Positions 53,840 through 64,000 of a stretch of 64,000 nucleotides of DNA are shown here, in pieces. The position numbers were made by a program, and so were the translations under genes. The DNA lies in contig WHVA01000027.1 of NCBI GenBank assembly GCA_015179125.1, positions 186,001 to 250,000 on the forward strand. Direction: 5' to 3'. The notes under the pieces were generated by a model. It was given only the letters and a program-made list of their open reading frames with translations. It was not told where the DNA came from and did no database searches. Source of the stretch: Gautieria morchelliformis. Taxonomy: Eukaryota; Basidiomycota; Agaricomycetes; Gomphales; Gomphaceae. The number at the start of each line of letters is the position of its first letter. Position 1 is the first letter of the stretch.

Positions 53840-55912
53840 TGTGACTTTATCTGGTGGGTCTGCACGAAGTGAGGGGAGTGGGGGTTTCTCATTCTCTACT
53901 TCAAGACAGGCAAACTGGTTATGTACAGGCAGCAGGGGCACACATCTCACCTGCTGTGTGTCACAAAATCCAACACATCTTCCACTTCGAACATGCCATG
54001 TTCCGCACTCTCGGAACTGTCTTCCACAGTGGGCACTCTGCTTGTGTCTGCCAGTGTGAGGAACTCTGGGAGGAGCTCAAGTTTCTCCTCCATGGTCATA
54101 AGCCAGATGTCGAAAGCTTGGGGGCACTCTCAGGCATAGTGGCCTGGCTGCCGGCATTGGAAACAGGTGACGGTTTTCTGCGCATACAGTCAACATCCAT
54201 TGGGGCCGGGCCACTCTTCGAAGGAGGGGGGCTAGGATTCTGAGCAGGGGCAGGTGGAGAAACTGTCAGAAATATCTTCCGTGTCAGAATGAATACTGCT
54301 CCGGGTTTCAGCACAGGTGTAGTAGGATGAGCAGAACTGTGTGTTGTGTTCCGGTTCATCTCCACAAAGGCCTCATTTGCTTCCCTATTTCAGGACACCC
54401 TTTGTGCAGCTTGGTACCACCCTTCCAGGGCTGTCCACGAGTCCAGGTTCCTGCAGGTGACTCGCAGTTCAACCTGTGATTTTAACCTGCAGATCCAACT
54501 CCCACAAGTCAGGTGACCTGGCGCCTAAAAACCTGCCAAGTCCAGGTTTGGCCTTTGGAATTCCGCAGGTGACTCGCAGACCTGCAAGCCTTAAATGCCA
54601 AGAATTCATGTCATTTACATGTCATTCAACTACTATTACTTCCCTCTGCACAACAGCCTTCTTGACATGCTTACTCTTATCATGCAGCAACTCTACAACA
54701 CATTCCTCAGGAACAAGTCCTTCATATGACAGCCATGTGCTGAGTATGGTCCTGGCATGTGTCGACTCTTCCTTCAGAGAGTGACACATCCGTGATACAG
54801 TCAGTTGGCCCTGACTGAATGCATATTTGACATCTGTGGATGTTGCTAGAGGAGCATGGTCAAAATAGGATGTAAGGATGTGTGAAATAGCTCACCCCCA
54901 TCCCCACTGGAGGAGACGCGTCATGCACTCGCACGGGGTGAGTCAGCTCGGAATAATCTGGCAAGTCACTGCAAGTCACCCACAGGTTTAACCTGCAGGT
55001 CCAAGTCAACCTGCAGAAAAACTCAGGTCAAGTCCAGGTTCCACTTCTGGAAGCTGGCAAACCTGCGAGTCCAAGTCCAGGTAACCTGCAGGTTGACTCG
55101 TGGACAGCCCTGCACCCTTCTGGGTCATCGAAATCTGGAGCTCCATCCCCAAGCAGTGCGACTTGTTTCTGGAGTGTCGGGTTGAGTCCTCATTGGAATA
55201 TTATGACGATCGTCTTGTCGTCGCCATACTCTGCGAGGTTGATGAGCTCCTGGAAGTGATCAATGTAGTCATCGATCGGATACTCAGCCTGGTACCAGCT
55301 GGTCCCCTCGAGCTTTGTGAGGGCTGTGAGTTGCTTGTTTTTCAGGCAGAACTAGTCGGAAAAGGTTTTCTCGAAGGTGTCCCAGTCCCGGAAGTAGTTG
55401 CCCTTGCCCTTTGATTTGTGTTGGATCACCTTGTTTGCAAAACGGGCTGTGCGGTCCAACTTGAAAAAGGACAATGCCCAGTGAATCCGAGCCTGGTCAT
55501 TCGGAAAGAGGTCTCCGACAATTGCGAAGTAGATGCTGCATGTGTTGAAGAATGTGCATCCCTTCTCATGATCTCTGTCAAAGTCCGCCAGAGTTGCGGG
55601 TTTGACTTTTGCCTACTTCGTGGACATCCTCTCTTCTGCTACTTCTGCTTTTGTGAAATATGACTCATCCTGCATTGCATTTCCACTACTTCGTGGAATA
55701 TCTAACTCAGCCAAAGTCATTTGTAACACTGTTTCAATCACGTCGGTCTTTATCCAGTTCCACATTGACTCCTCCTCCATATTCCAAAGATGATTGTCCG
55801 GATCCATGTCTGAAGGAGGAGAAGTATGGGACGTGATTTCTGGTGTTGGGAGCTTGAAATAAGAAGAGGGGCTGTCGTATGCCATGTGCACGGAGGAGGT
55901 TGCGATCTCCAA
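53840..55912 (-). pseudogene. Family-A Gypsy gag
   Basis: Read on the minus strand: an N-terminal acidic part (55912-55613, with DMDPDNHLWNMEEESMWNWI), then degenerate retrotransposon-gag text around 55440-55120 (EYPIDDYIDHFQELINLAEY, GLNPTLQKQVALLGDGAPDF). The hAT MITE 54426-55112 interrupts. The tail (54365-54096) has QNPSPPPSKSGPAPMDVDCM, followed by the zinc-knuckle region near 54140. Several frames are needed, so it is non-functional. Confidence 0.7.
54426..55112. mobile_element. 687-bp hAT-like MITE, TSD CACCCTTC
   Basis: Both ends read CAGGGCTGTCCACGAGTC inward (left from 54426, right from 55112 on the minus strand). The 8-bp repeat CACCCTTC flanks it at 54418-54425 and 55113-55120. 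It has no coding frame. Subterminal CCTGCAGG and CAGGTGACTCGCAG motifs recur at both ends. It sits in a Gypsy gag. Confidence 0.92.
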
Positions 55913-55997
55913 GTTGCTATGTCCGATTCCAAACGCACCTATGGTGAATGCAATGTGCAGTACAACTGCCGGTCCTCTAGTGGAGGGACTTTTCTGC

Positions 55998-56886
55998 TGT
56001 AAGTGTAATCCTAGCTGGTTGTGGAGGTCACACTACCACACAACTGACAAGGGGAAATCTGAAGTATACATATAAATGAACAGAATACACAAGAGGCACT
56101 GCAGGCATAGAAAGGTTTTCTTGTGTGAAAAACTGTTCAAAAAACTGTAAAGATTTTCCAAATATTTTTAGTGTTTTTTTTATGTAAAAAAACTGTAATA
56201 AGATTTTGTGTTTTTATTAGAATTTGTTGAGCAAGAAAATTGTAAAGAAATTCAAAGTTTTTTGCAGGGTTTTTTATGGGTTCCTTTGTGTTTTCACAAA
56301 GAAACTTAAAAGAACATATAAAATACCCTGCAAAAAACTTTAAACTCTTTTACAATTTTCTTGCTCAACAAATTCTAACAAAAACACAAAATTTTGTTAT
56401 GTAAAGTTTTTTTACATTAAAACCACTAAAGAAATATGGAATATATTTACAGTTTTTTGAACAGTTTTTGAGACCAGAAAATTTTGATATGGCTCCAGTG
56501 AGAGGGGATTCTCACCTGACAAGGGGAAATCCAAAAAGAAAAGTCTAAGGACCCCCAATGTCAGCGAGCCCATATTACACTATGCTAGTCTGCAGCCAGG
56601 GACAACACTCGGCACTCACCATCAACCCTGCATTGCCCTGACCCCCGACCCTTGACCGACCCTTGATGCCACATACTAGGCGAGTCGCTTGACTCCCAAC
56701 ACTGTTCCAAAGTCAGAAGTCAGAGAGTGGAGTGGAATTGGTGAAGTGGATGGAACTGGTGAGAGTTCCCCCAGAAGTGGAAGCATTTCCAAAAACGGAG
56801 TCAGAGATGGAAGTGGAACCACAAATCGGAAATGGAAGCAGAACTTAGGGTGTTGTCAGAGCTGGAAAACAGGGTGTCACCTGACA
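55998..56886 (-). repeat. Family-A Gypsy 5' LTR with nested MITE
   Basis: On the element strand it starts TGTCAGGTGACACCC (56886) and ends CACTTACA (55998). Without the MITE and one target copy it is about 480 bp, like the 490-bp solo LTR at 5280-5769. Confidence 0.85.
56097..56500. mobile_element. 404-bp AT-rich fold-back MITE, TSD AGAGG
   Basis: The ends read CACTGCAGGCAT and, on the other strand, CACTGGAGCCAT. AGAGG flanks at 56092-56096 and 56501-56505. Almost the whole element is one inverted repeat: the left arm has GAATTTGTTGAGCAAGAAAA and AAAAACTGTTC, and the right arm contains their complements. The centre is near 56300. The intact LTR at 5280-5769 lacks it, which proves the insertion. 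Confidence 0.88.
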
Positions 56887-59800
56887 TACTGGCCATAGAA
56901 ACACCTAGAGGAGCTTAAACCAGGCAGGTGATGGGGATAGTGATAAACCATCACACCAGCTAAGGGATGTTGATCGTGTTTGATGGTGTGACTGCGGGCG
57001 AATCCAGTGAATGGGGAATGGAGTGAACATAAAGATGGAGGTGTGAATGAGAAAATGGGGGTAACTTGATACTATAATAAATGGGTCATGAGCACTCTCC
57101 TCGGAATGTAGCCACCTTCCCACATGAATAATAGCTGTGCTCATGGTCATCTGATGGGCAGGTGACAAGAAGTGACTTAATCATTATCTAGACATGTTTG
57201 TGCCTCTAGGAGATGCAAGAAATTCATGGTATGATGTTCCAAATCATAGCGGTGGTGGCTGCCACCTCAGTCCCTGATGCTCCCTTCGGACTTTAAAAAT
57301 GGTCTTACTAATGATGTTTCAGTTCACCCTAATAGTTTGCATGAATAATCCTTAAAAAACAGCGATGTCTGACATCACATGATGACAGGTAGCATGCACA
57401 TGGCACCATGAGACATTCACCCATGGCAGCTGAAGGAGAGCGCACACAGAACACTGTAAAGAACACTATAAAGAAAACCAATGGATGTACAACCTAACTC
57501 CTGTTGAAACAGTGTGCATATCCTCCCCTGTGTAATGGAAGCGTCCTATGATGTTGGTGAACAATTGTGTAAGAAATATATGAAATCAGAATGCAAAAAA
57601 ACAAACGTAGATATTCAGCAGGTGGGTAAAGGAAAGGACACCCTGAAGGCTGTGATGAAAACGAAACAATGTAGACAACGCACCCTTACCACATTAGTGA
57701 ACACAATGCAAACACCGCCCTCCCAACACACACCAGAATCACTCCGCAACTCTTCCCAACAAATCCACTGCAAACCCAGCAGATGATGGCAAGGGGTTGG
57801 CATGACAGGAGAAGGCACTGCTGGGCAATCACAAATGACACCAAACACGGTGTAGCTTTTACCCCCGGAGAGACTCAGAGAGACTGCACCACCCACCCCT
57901 AAGAGGACACCCCACCATGGAAGAACATCCAATAAAATAAATACAAATTCATCTGCATAGCCATATTCATGGCCATTCGCATATGTGCAGACCCTCCCTC
58001 TCCTTTGGAGAGAGTCAGGGACATTGCTTATGACACAGTTCAAGTTTGACCTCTATAATACTTCAAGGGATTTTCATGGTTCAAACAATCTGTGTCCCAT
58101 GTATAAATATATCTCTAGCAAAATAATTCCATTATTCATTGTGTGCCTTATGTATGGGTATTCGTGTACATAATGTTCTGATGACTCTTTCCTCTATACC
58201 CTCTCCCCGATGCCTTTCATCTAATCTTGCTCTCCCTCCTGTCATGCTCTCGGACATGGATTATGCCTCTAGTGATACCTCACCCATAGATGCCACCACT
58301 ACAATGGATATTGTTTCGAGTCTCAAGAAGGCATGAACCACCGAAACAAATAGAACAACAACTCACCATAGTGAGGTTCAGCATGTACATCACCATCTAC
58401 AGCACCTGCAGTTTCCCTGCCGTGAGGGATTTCCTCAAGCTCAATTCCCATGGCTGCATCAGACAAGGAGTCATCCTCCATGTGAGGTTCAACTGCTTCA
58501 GATGTTCCACTCTCCTCAATGTTTGGATTTGTGAATTCCTCCATAAGTGAATCATGAATCTGTTGTGTGGCTACACGAAAGCTCGTTATGGGATGGTGTG
58601 CCGAATAGGTGGTACCATTAGGGTGAGCAACCCTCTCTTGAAGGGCAAGATGACAGTGACAAATGACCATGGTAGATAGACTACATGTAGCATTAGCCAT
58701 ATATCCCATTATCTAGGCTCTTTGGATCTGACCTGTCTTGCACACCTGTAAGGATTGGTGAAATGCTGGGCTATTGACCTGGTGTGTAACTGGACATCCA
58801 AGTGTATGCATGCAATAAACTCACTCTCAAAACCTGTTATAATCAGTATTCGGTAGGTCTCATAAATTGGACACGATACAGTACCTTAAGAGCAATGCCA
58901 GATGCTAATGTTATGCTCAATACAAACCTGAGTCAGTATTAGATGGAAAGTTCAATGACAGAGGTCAGAATGTACATACCCATATCTTATGAGACCTAGA
59001 CTAGCAATAAGCAATTTCAAAGTGATGTGTCTCCGCTAGGAATAAATGGTCTGTTAAACTGTGACTGAACGTGAGAATTTCTCACCCCTGACAAAGTGAT
59101 ATATCAACATGCTGCAATTTAAATGCTGCTGTCACTCACAAGAATAGAGCACCCAGATCCTGAGCTGTGACATTGCATTCATTTTTGACTGTGATAAGCT
59201 GTAATGCCGTATTGTGTTTGAGGATAGATTAATGGCAGACTTGAACTTGAAGAGGGCAAGTGTGCATACCACTCCCATACCCAAACTGCCCATATACAGA
59301 AGAAGACCAAGGGCTCCAGATACCCACTGGACATGGCATATATTCATGCCAATAAGAGTCCTGCAAGGGGGTGTGTAAGTTTACGACTGAGTGCTTATCA
59401 GTATATAGTTGCCTTCTGTAGCTGGAAGTATCACCATGCCTAGACAATCTAGGAGACAACCCAATGGATTGCAGAGACTGTTTCAGTATCAGATTATGTA
59501 TAGAAAAGCACCAATGTCATACTGGGCACATGTTTGTAAACAGCCTATATGTCAAGAATAAACCATCTCACCTCGAGTGAGACATTTGCTATTGCCACGC
59601 ATACCATAATAATAAGGGAAAGGAAGGCAGGGTAGTGAGCAAGCAGGTGAAGGACAGTTCCTAATCTGACGCTTCTGTGCCAGATATAGGTAATCTCGGA
59701 TGGGAGGGTCAAGAGAGTATCATAGGCGAAGAGTGCTGCTGGGGTTACGGATATTTAATAGCCCATGATTACTCGTTACACACCGAGGGTAGCAATGTCC

Positions 59801-60075
59801 ACATAGCTAACAGCCAGACTTGTAGATTGTCAGACTCTACACCAGTGAATGGCCCGACCTACTCACATATCTGACATAACCTGAATATCCACACTTGTTT
59901 GAGAGGACATGTGGTGGTGGTCATGTACTGGAAGATGACTAGGGTCGAGATATGCATATAAAACTGAAAGGTCCGTCGAGAGCCTCATAACATTCTGGGA
60001 TAGGAACGAGGGTCGGAATTGAGAGCAGTTACATCCACAGCTCGACCCAGCCCGTGGCCCACACTGAGTTGATCT
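56887..60075. other. No supported gene
   Basis: About 3.2 kb of AT-rich DNA with many short frames. The longest, 58323-58709 (minus, 128 codons), has an N-terminal MGYMANATCSLSTMVICHCH and an acidic middle. I recognise no family; its Cys/His start resembles leader parts of some basidiomycete transposons, which is only a guess. No RNA gene or clear repeat was found. Confidence 0.4.
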
Positions 60076-60501
60076 TGTAGAGGACAGGAATTATAGGCAG
60101 TAGGACTGGACTTGTTGCTCAAAAGAATAGACTAGAAATTAATTCACTACAGGATTTCTAGGTCAATAAATCGAAGGAAAATAAGGCTAATTTACTTGCC
60201 TCTCTCAGTGAATTTGGTTGTCACTGAGAAAGGGGGGAAATGTGTCTTATGCGCATATACTACCAGCCGGCCCTTTAGCGCCCATGGCAGCGCGCGTCGA
60301 AATGATTATGTAAGGGTGCTGGTGGTGAAAAGAAGAAAAACAAATCGAAATAGAAATAGAAATCTTTGATAGAAAATTTCGGAAAACTTCTGAAAAATAA
60401 AGTGATCATAGTAGAACAATCTGAAAAGAAATTGGAAGGAAATACTGAGGGTGGAATTTATTTGGCTTGATTTTGGTGCAGGAGCATAAATGCACCCAAC
60501 A
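60076..60501 (-). mobile_element. Solo LTR of the Copia-1 family, TSD GATCT
   Basis: 426 bp starting TGTAGAGGACAGG and ending TGCACCCAACA on the + strand, like the Copia-1 LTRs but with internal deletions and many changes. GATCT flanks it at 60071-60075 and 60502-60506. It is older than Copia-1. Confidence 0.93.
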
Positions 60502-60639
60502 GATCTGTCGAAATCTGCAGCCAGGCTAGGATCGGAATCTGGTCTGCCTCATGTTTTGGTGAGCCAGAGCCAAGATGAAGCCACGGCTTCCGGAGCGCCT
60601 GAGTTTGATGAAATGCATGGTGAGCCATGCATAATATAA

Positions 60640-60960
60640 TACAAACTGAGCTCTACCCTCATCCCCGGATATGGGGTTACTACGTTCCACCAGTGACTCT
60701 GCGACAACCGACAACTAGAATGCGGCCTGTACTATATTCTGCAATACAACACGGTCTGGGACATATACCATGAAAAGCCAACGTAAAATAAGTAGACTTG
60801 AGACCAGTTCGAAGCCACAGTCACGCAAGTGGAGATCATAGATGTTCTGTGCAGAGACGAGAATTCAAGAACTCAGCACCTGTCGTCCCACGGTGCCGTA
60901 TTGCCAAAATGGGGGAGTGGCTTGAGCACACTATCTGGAATTGCGCCACATCATCTGGTT
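60640..60960 (+). repeat. Diverged non-coding duplication, copy 1
   Basis: Matches 61615-61960 in order: ATACAAACTGA, TTCCACCAG, CGACAACC, CAGCACCTG, CGTGCCA-like blocks. There is no open frame across it. Copy limits are approximate. Confidence 0.55.
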
Positions 60961-61614
60961 CATACTATCCTTTCCCGCTAATGGCTGTGCTCTCCCTTGT
61001 AGCACTGTTGGGGTGTCATCGTTACAATCACATCAGAACAAGACCAGTGTTAGTTCATACACTGATACATAGAATCCAGGAGCCCACGCGGACTTACCGA
61101 GCCGCCACGCACAACTGAGTTGTTAACTCATCATGCAACCTAGAAACGCTGTTCCCGTTCCGGTGACAACTTGTTAACGCTTCATCTCCGTGGAAACGTA
61201 AACACTCACATTCTGTGAACATTCCGGAGAGAAATTAAATACCAATTCACGACAGAATCGGGTGATCGGATCCAGGCATCGACTTGGAGATAGTGTGTCA
61301 ATGCGTAAAACATATTGCCAAAGGAAATACCTGCAGGTCACATGGAGAAGTCCTTTTGATTTCGCTTAATGAAGGGGCCACTGTCTCAAGATGCAGCGTG
61401 TCTAGTCTCTAGACATTCAGAGTTGAAATCTTGTCTATGCCTTCATGCTTCGGTATGTTAGATAGATGAGCCATCAAAACACTACTAGACCATGTTATAA
61501 CCATTACCAGCACGGCGTTGAAATCCATCACATGTAATCCTGCCACGGTGATTTGGCCGTGGCGAGACTTGGCACCGACAGTACATCACGATGTTGATGA
61601 AAGAGACAAAAGCG

Positions 61615-61960
61615 GAATAGAATACAAACTGACCTCCAATCTCAAGTCCAGACCTCGTTTTACTACATCCACCAGGGAGACCATCATAATTCCGATCGAC
61701 AACCAGAACTGGCCGACACTGTGCCGTGTTCTGTAGTATTCGTTACCGAGACAGGGAAGGATAGGAGGAAAAGCCACAGATTATAAGAGGATTAGGGTGC
61801 GCTTAAATGGATTGTCGAACCCACAAAGCTACGGGAGTGCAGACCATAGTCGTTATTTTATCTTCTGAGTTCCGAGTCGGCACCTGCCGTCCGACGTGCC
61901 AAGCAACTGGCTGTGGCCTACAGCATCGCACCTCGTTCTCCACACCCAACTTCGCTCTCC
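61615..61960 (+). repeat. Diverged non-coding duplication, copy 2
   Basis: Partner of 60640-60960, about 1 kb downstream in the same orientation. It begins GAATACAAACTGACCTCC and contains CATCCACCAGGGAGACC and CGACAACCAGAACTGG. Confidence 0.55.
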
Positions 61961-62610
61961 TCCCAGTCTAACTTCATCACTTTCTGACCGAGTTTGTGGC
62001 TAACCTCTCGGCTCGGCGTGGAACGCAGCACTCATCTTCGCGCACTCTGATCGCTCCGAGGCGGCTTTCGAGGGACCGAGGCCGCCGGCTTTCATGTGTA
62101 TCGTTGTGAAAAGGTGTCCGTCGCACACGAAAAGAGTCTCACATCAAGGGGCAGTGAGTAGAGAACTTTCGATTACTTCGATCTCATCGTCAGGCACGTG
62201 TGGCATCTCTGCCTTATTCCTCACTCGCCTCCGCATGACGAGGCCATCAGTGCGTATCAGCAGTCAATCAAGACTCATATCCAACCCATCAGTTTTTCAT
62301 CTCGCGGATCGCCGCGGTTCGACGCCCGGAGAAAAGTTCGGAGAATGATAATTGCGCAATTCTCGAGGCGTTCTTGGTGATAGAAACTCTCCCTTTCGTG
62401 ATCTAATATTACATTGGTGTGGTGGCCTGCACGAGTGCAAGCCCCAGTACCTACCTCACGTCTTCCCACCTAAGCTTGGCGTTTGAATGTTTCCGGCGAA
62501 CCTACGCTAATACGGTTTTTTTCTTCGATCAGGATACTCAGCATATTGGTGTGGGTCCTGTGTATTTGCACTTCCTGTGCTATAACTTCTAGATTTCAAA
62601 AACGTCTCTC

Positions 62611-62768
62611 TGTTGGAAAAACAGGCAAGGTGGTGGCGGGTTACAACTGCACGAGGGGTGTAATCTACGTCAAGTACTAACTAATATTACTAACTAATAT
62701 ATCGTGTCTCATCTTGACACAATGGTTGACGCCGATGACGCTGACATGACGTCGCTTGTACTTCAACA
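62611..62768 (-). repeat. Probable Copia LTR, copy 1
   Basis: On the minus strand it starts TGTTGAAGTACAAG and ends CCTGTTTTTCCAACA. About 75 bases at its 3' end match the sequence at 63643. A purine-rich GAGGAGGTG precedes it on that strand. No target duplication was found, so limits are tentative. Confidence 0.45.
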
Positions 62769-63306
62769 CACCTCCTCGACATGCCTTGGGGAGATCTGTT
62801 GTAACTATCAGTCATATTTTCATATCAACATAATTCTGATCACTCACGAGCACCCAAGTTTATCGAGGCGCACATATGTGCGTATACACGAGTTATGAGT
62901 CGAGGCTATCCAGCGTGCATGCTGGATTGCACGAGCCACCGAAGCCGAGCCAAGGCACCACACGTGCAATGAGATCTGGGTACCAATACATTAGCCAAAA
63001 CCAGAGACGCAGACCCTGGTGCATTTGTAGGGAGCCGGCTGCATAGTTTAACATCTATTTAGCCTGTATCAAGACTCCTATCACAGTAGTATAAGTTGCA
63101 TTCCATGTACCGTAGAAAAAGACACGAGTCTTATCCGTCCGGCTTCGAGTCAATGCACACCATGAGTCGAGTCGAGTCTGCCTCTGCACTCGAATCAATG
63201 CGCATGCCCCAAGCACTTCTGACATTATAATAATAGATCAAGGTAATGTCGACAAAGAAAAAGGTGAGTGGGAGCAGGCTTGGTGAATGGCATGGGGGTT
63301 GGCACA

Positions 63307-63564
63307 CTTTCGTTAGGTGTTGCCTGAGCTTTCGTTAGGCTTGCGATCGGTGATTTCGATAGGAATGAGTATGGGGAATAATTAGGCATGCTTTCGTTAG
63401 GTGTGGCGCACTTTCGGTAGGTGCAACTTTTGAGGTTCAGCCTTTCAATATTCAATAGGCGTGGCGCACTTGTGGTAGGTGCAACTTCCAGGGAGTTCAG
63501 CATGCTTTTGGTAGGTGTGTCTACACACTTTCGTTAGGCATGACAGGCTTTCGGTAGGCACGGT
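63307..63564 (+). repeat. Interspersed minisatellite, consensus CTTTCGKTAGGYRYGRC
   Basis: About nine or ten imperfect copies at 63307, 63330, 63391, 63411, 63442 (degenerate), 63469, 63504, 63527 and 63548, with a weak one near 63352. Spacing varies from 20 to 60 bases, all on one strand. Confidence 0.75.
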
Positions 63565-63642
63565 TTTTGACTGTCAACTTTGGCCTCGACAAGTCTATGG
63601 CATTGAATTCAGCCTCGATGGGGCAAGATTTGTGTGCGGTTA

Positions 63643-63826
63643 TGTTGGAAAAACAGGCAAGGTGGTGGTGGGTTACAACTGCACAAAGGGTGTAATCTAC
63701 ATCAAGTACTAACTAAGCGAAGGGGTGAGGTTGTCCCGCAAATACAGGTGGGGTAGGATGCATATATAGAAGGGAATGACAAGTAGCAGAATAATGCTTT
63801 GACTGTAGCTGTTAGTTCAATTATAC
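63643..63826 (-). repeat. Probable Copia LTR, copy 2, truncated
   Basis: Shares TGTTGGAAAAACAGGCAAGG and following bases with 62611. It has a CTATATATGC box (minus, about 63770). Its other end is cut by the LTR starting at 63827. Confidence 0.45.
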
Positions 63827-64000
63827 TGTCAAGATTGGTTTTTAGGTGTTAATATCGTGTATTAGTGAACACAGCAGATGCCCGAATAGCTTGTGTGAAG
63901 AAGTGTGCCATTTGGCGAATAAGATGAACCAATAAATGTTCAGAAGGTAAGAGGGCTGCCCGAACAGAGCTCGCCCTATCTACAGTTGTAGCGAAGTAGC
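63827..64000 (-). mobile_element. LTR of the 1243-bp family, cut by the window edge
   Basis: Begins TGTCAAGATTGGTTTTTAGG. Its reverse complement matches 51990-52161 of the solo LTR over its whole visible length, including AATACACGATATTAAC and GTAGATAGGGC. Confidence 0.88.

Larger units (their letters stand above)
48323..56886 (-). mobile_element. Chromodomain Gypsy element (family A), nested and degenerate
   Basis: The 3' LTR is 48323-48734 and the 5' LTR 55998-56886. The interior carries gag, protease, RT, RNase H, integrase and chromodomain in Gypsy order on the minus strand. It is interrupted by a 1243-bp solo LTR, a 687-bp hAT MITE and, in the 5' LTR, a 404-bp fold-back MITE. The outer flanks TGCTC and TACTG are not a clean duplication, so the copy is old or its LTRs come from different insertions. 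A solo LTR of the family lies at 5280-5769. Confidence 0.8.

Noticed and set aside
48323-56886. Claim of a perfect target duplication for the family-A Gypsy element
   Set aside because: The flanks read TGCTC and TACTG, only three of five positions equal, so it was not asserted.
1-64000. CRISPR array, bacterial operon or prophage
   Set aside because: No regularly spaced repeats with unique spacers and no prokaryotic gene layout; spliced eukaryotic genes throughout.

Overview
The window is nuclear DNA of a filamentous basidiomycete, most likely an Agaricomycete. The evidence is short GT-AG introns of about 45-65 nt, a vacuolar-sorting gene, a secreted type-B carboxylesterase with 16 exons, two NACHT-ankyrin STAND receptors, an F-box gene of the mushroom type, and a dense load of Copia, Gypsy, Tc1/mariner-like and hAT-like elements. 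No rRNA, tRNA, CRISPR or bacterial-type operon was seen.

Layout. 1-8000 is a nested transposon graveyard: Gypsy pieces carrying a 1004-bp solo LTR, a 2.5-kb Tc1/mariner-like element, a 490-bp solo LTR and a Copia LTR plus gag remnant. 8700-16300 is an ordinary gene island: a small YABBY/HMG-like protein (+), a large unknown protein (-) and VPS33 (-, 12 exons). 17000-39720 is an NLR locus. NLR1 (+, 17073-27850) reads as HeLo-like N-terminus, coiled coil, NACHT, about 10 ankyrin repeats and then, through an in-frame intron, a complete Tup1-type WD40 propeller. Its NACHT exon is split by a young intact Copia element (Copia-1, 18667-23925). A secreted carboxylesterase follows (29531-31995), with a duplicated copy of its 3' end downstream. 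NLR2 (-, 34568-39714) is intact and carries 27 ankyrin repeats.

A second young Copia element (Copia-2, 39888-44383) sits 173 bp upstream of the NLR2 start. 45083-46809 is a non-autonomous hAT-like element that contains an F-box gene. 46818-56886 is Gypsy: an old integrase fragment, then a chromodomain-type Gypsy element (-) that was itself hit by a 1.24-kb solo LTR, a hAT MITE and an AT-rich fold-back MITE. 56887-64000 has no convincing gene. It holds a solo LTR of the Copia-1 family, a diverged non-coding duplication, LTR scraps, a minisatellite and the start of another LTR.

How it fits together. The two NLRs share domain order and intron positions, so they are paralogues flanking an esterase gene. 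Their ankyrin arrays are built from near-identical units, as in fast-evolving fungal immune receptors. Both have been hit recently by Copia elements whose two LTRs look identical. The most novel point is the apparent fusion of an NLR to a Tup1-like corepressor propeller, which resembles an integrated decoy. Intron-exon structures were worked out by reading splice signals and frame; none was checked against RNA or a database.
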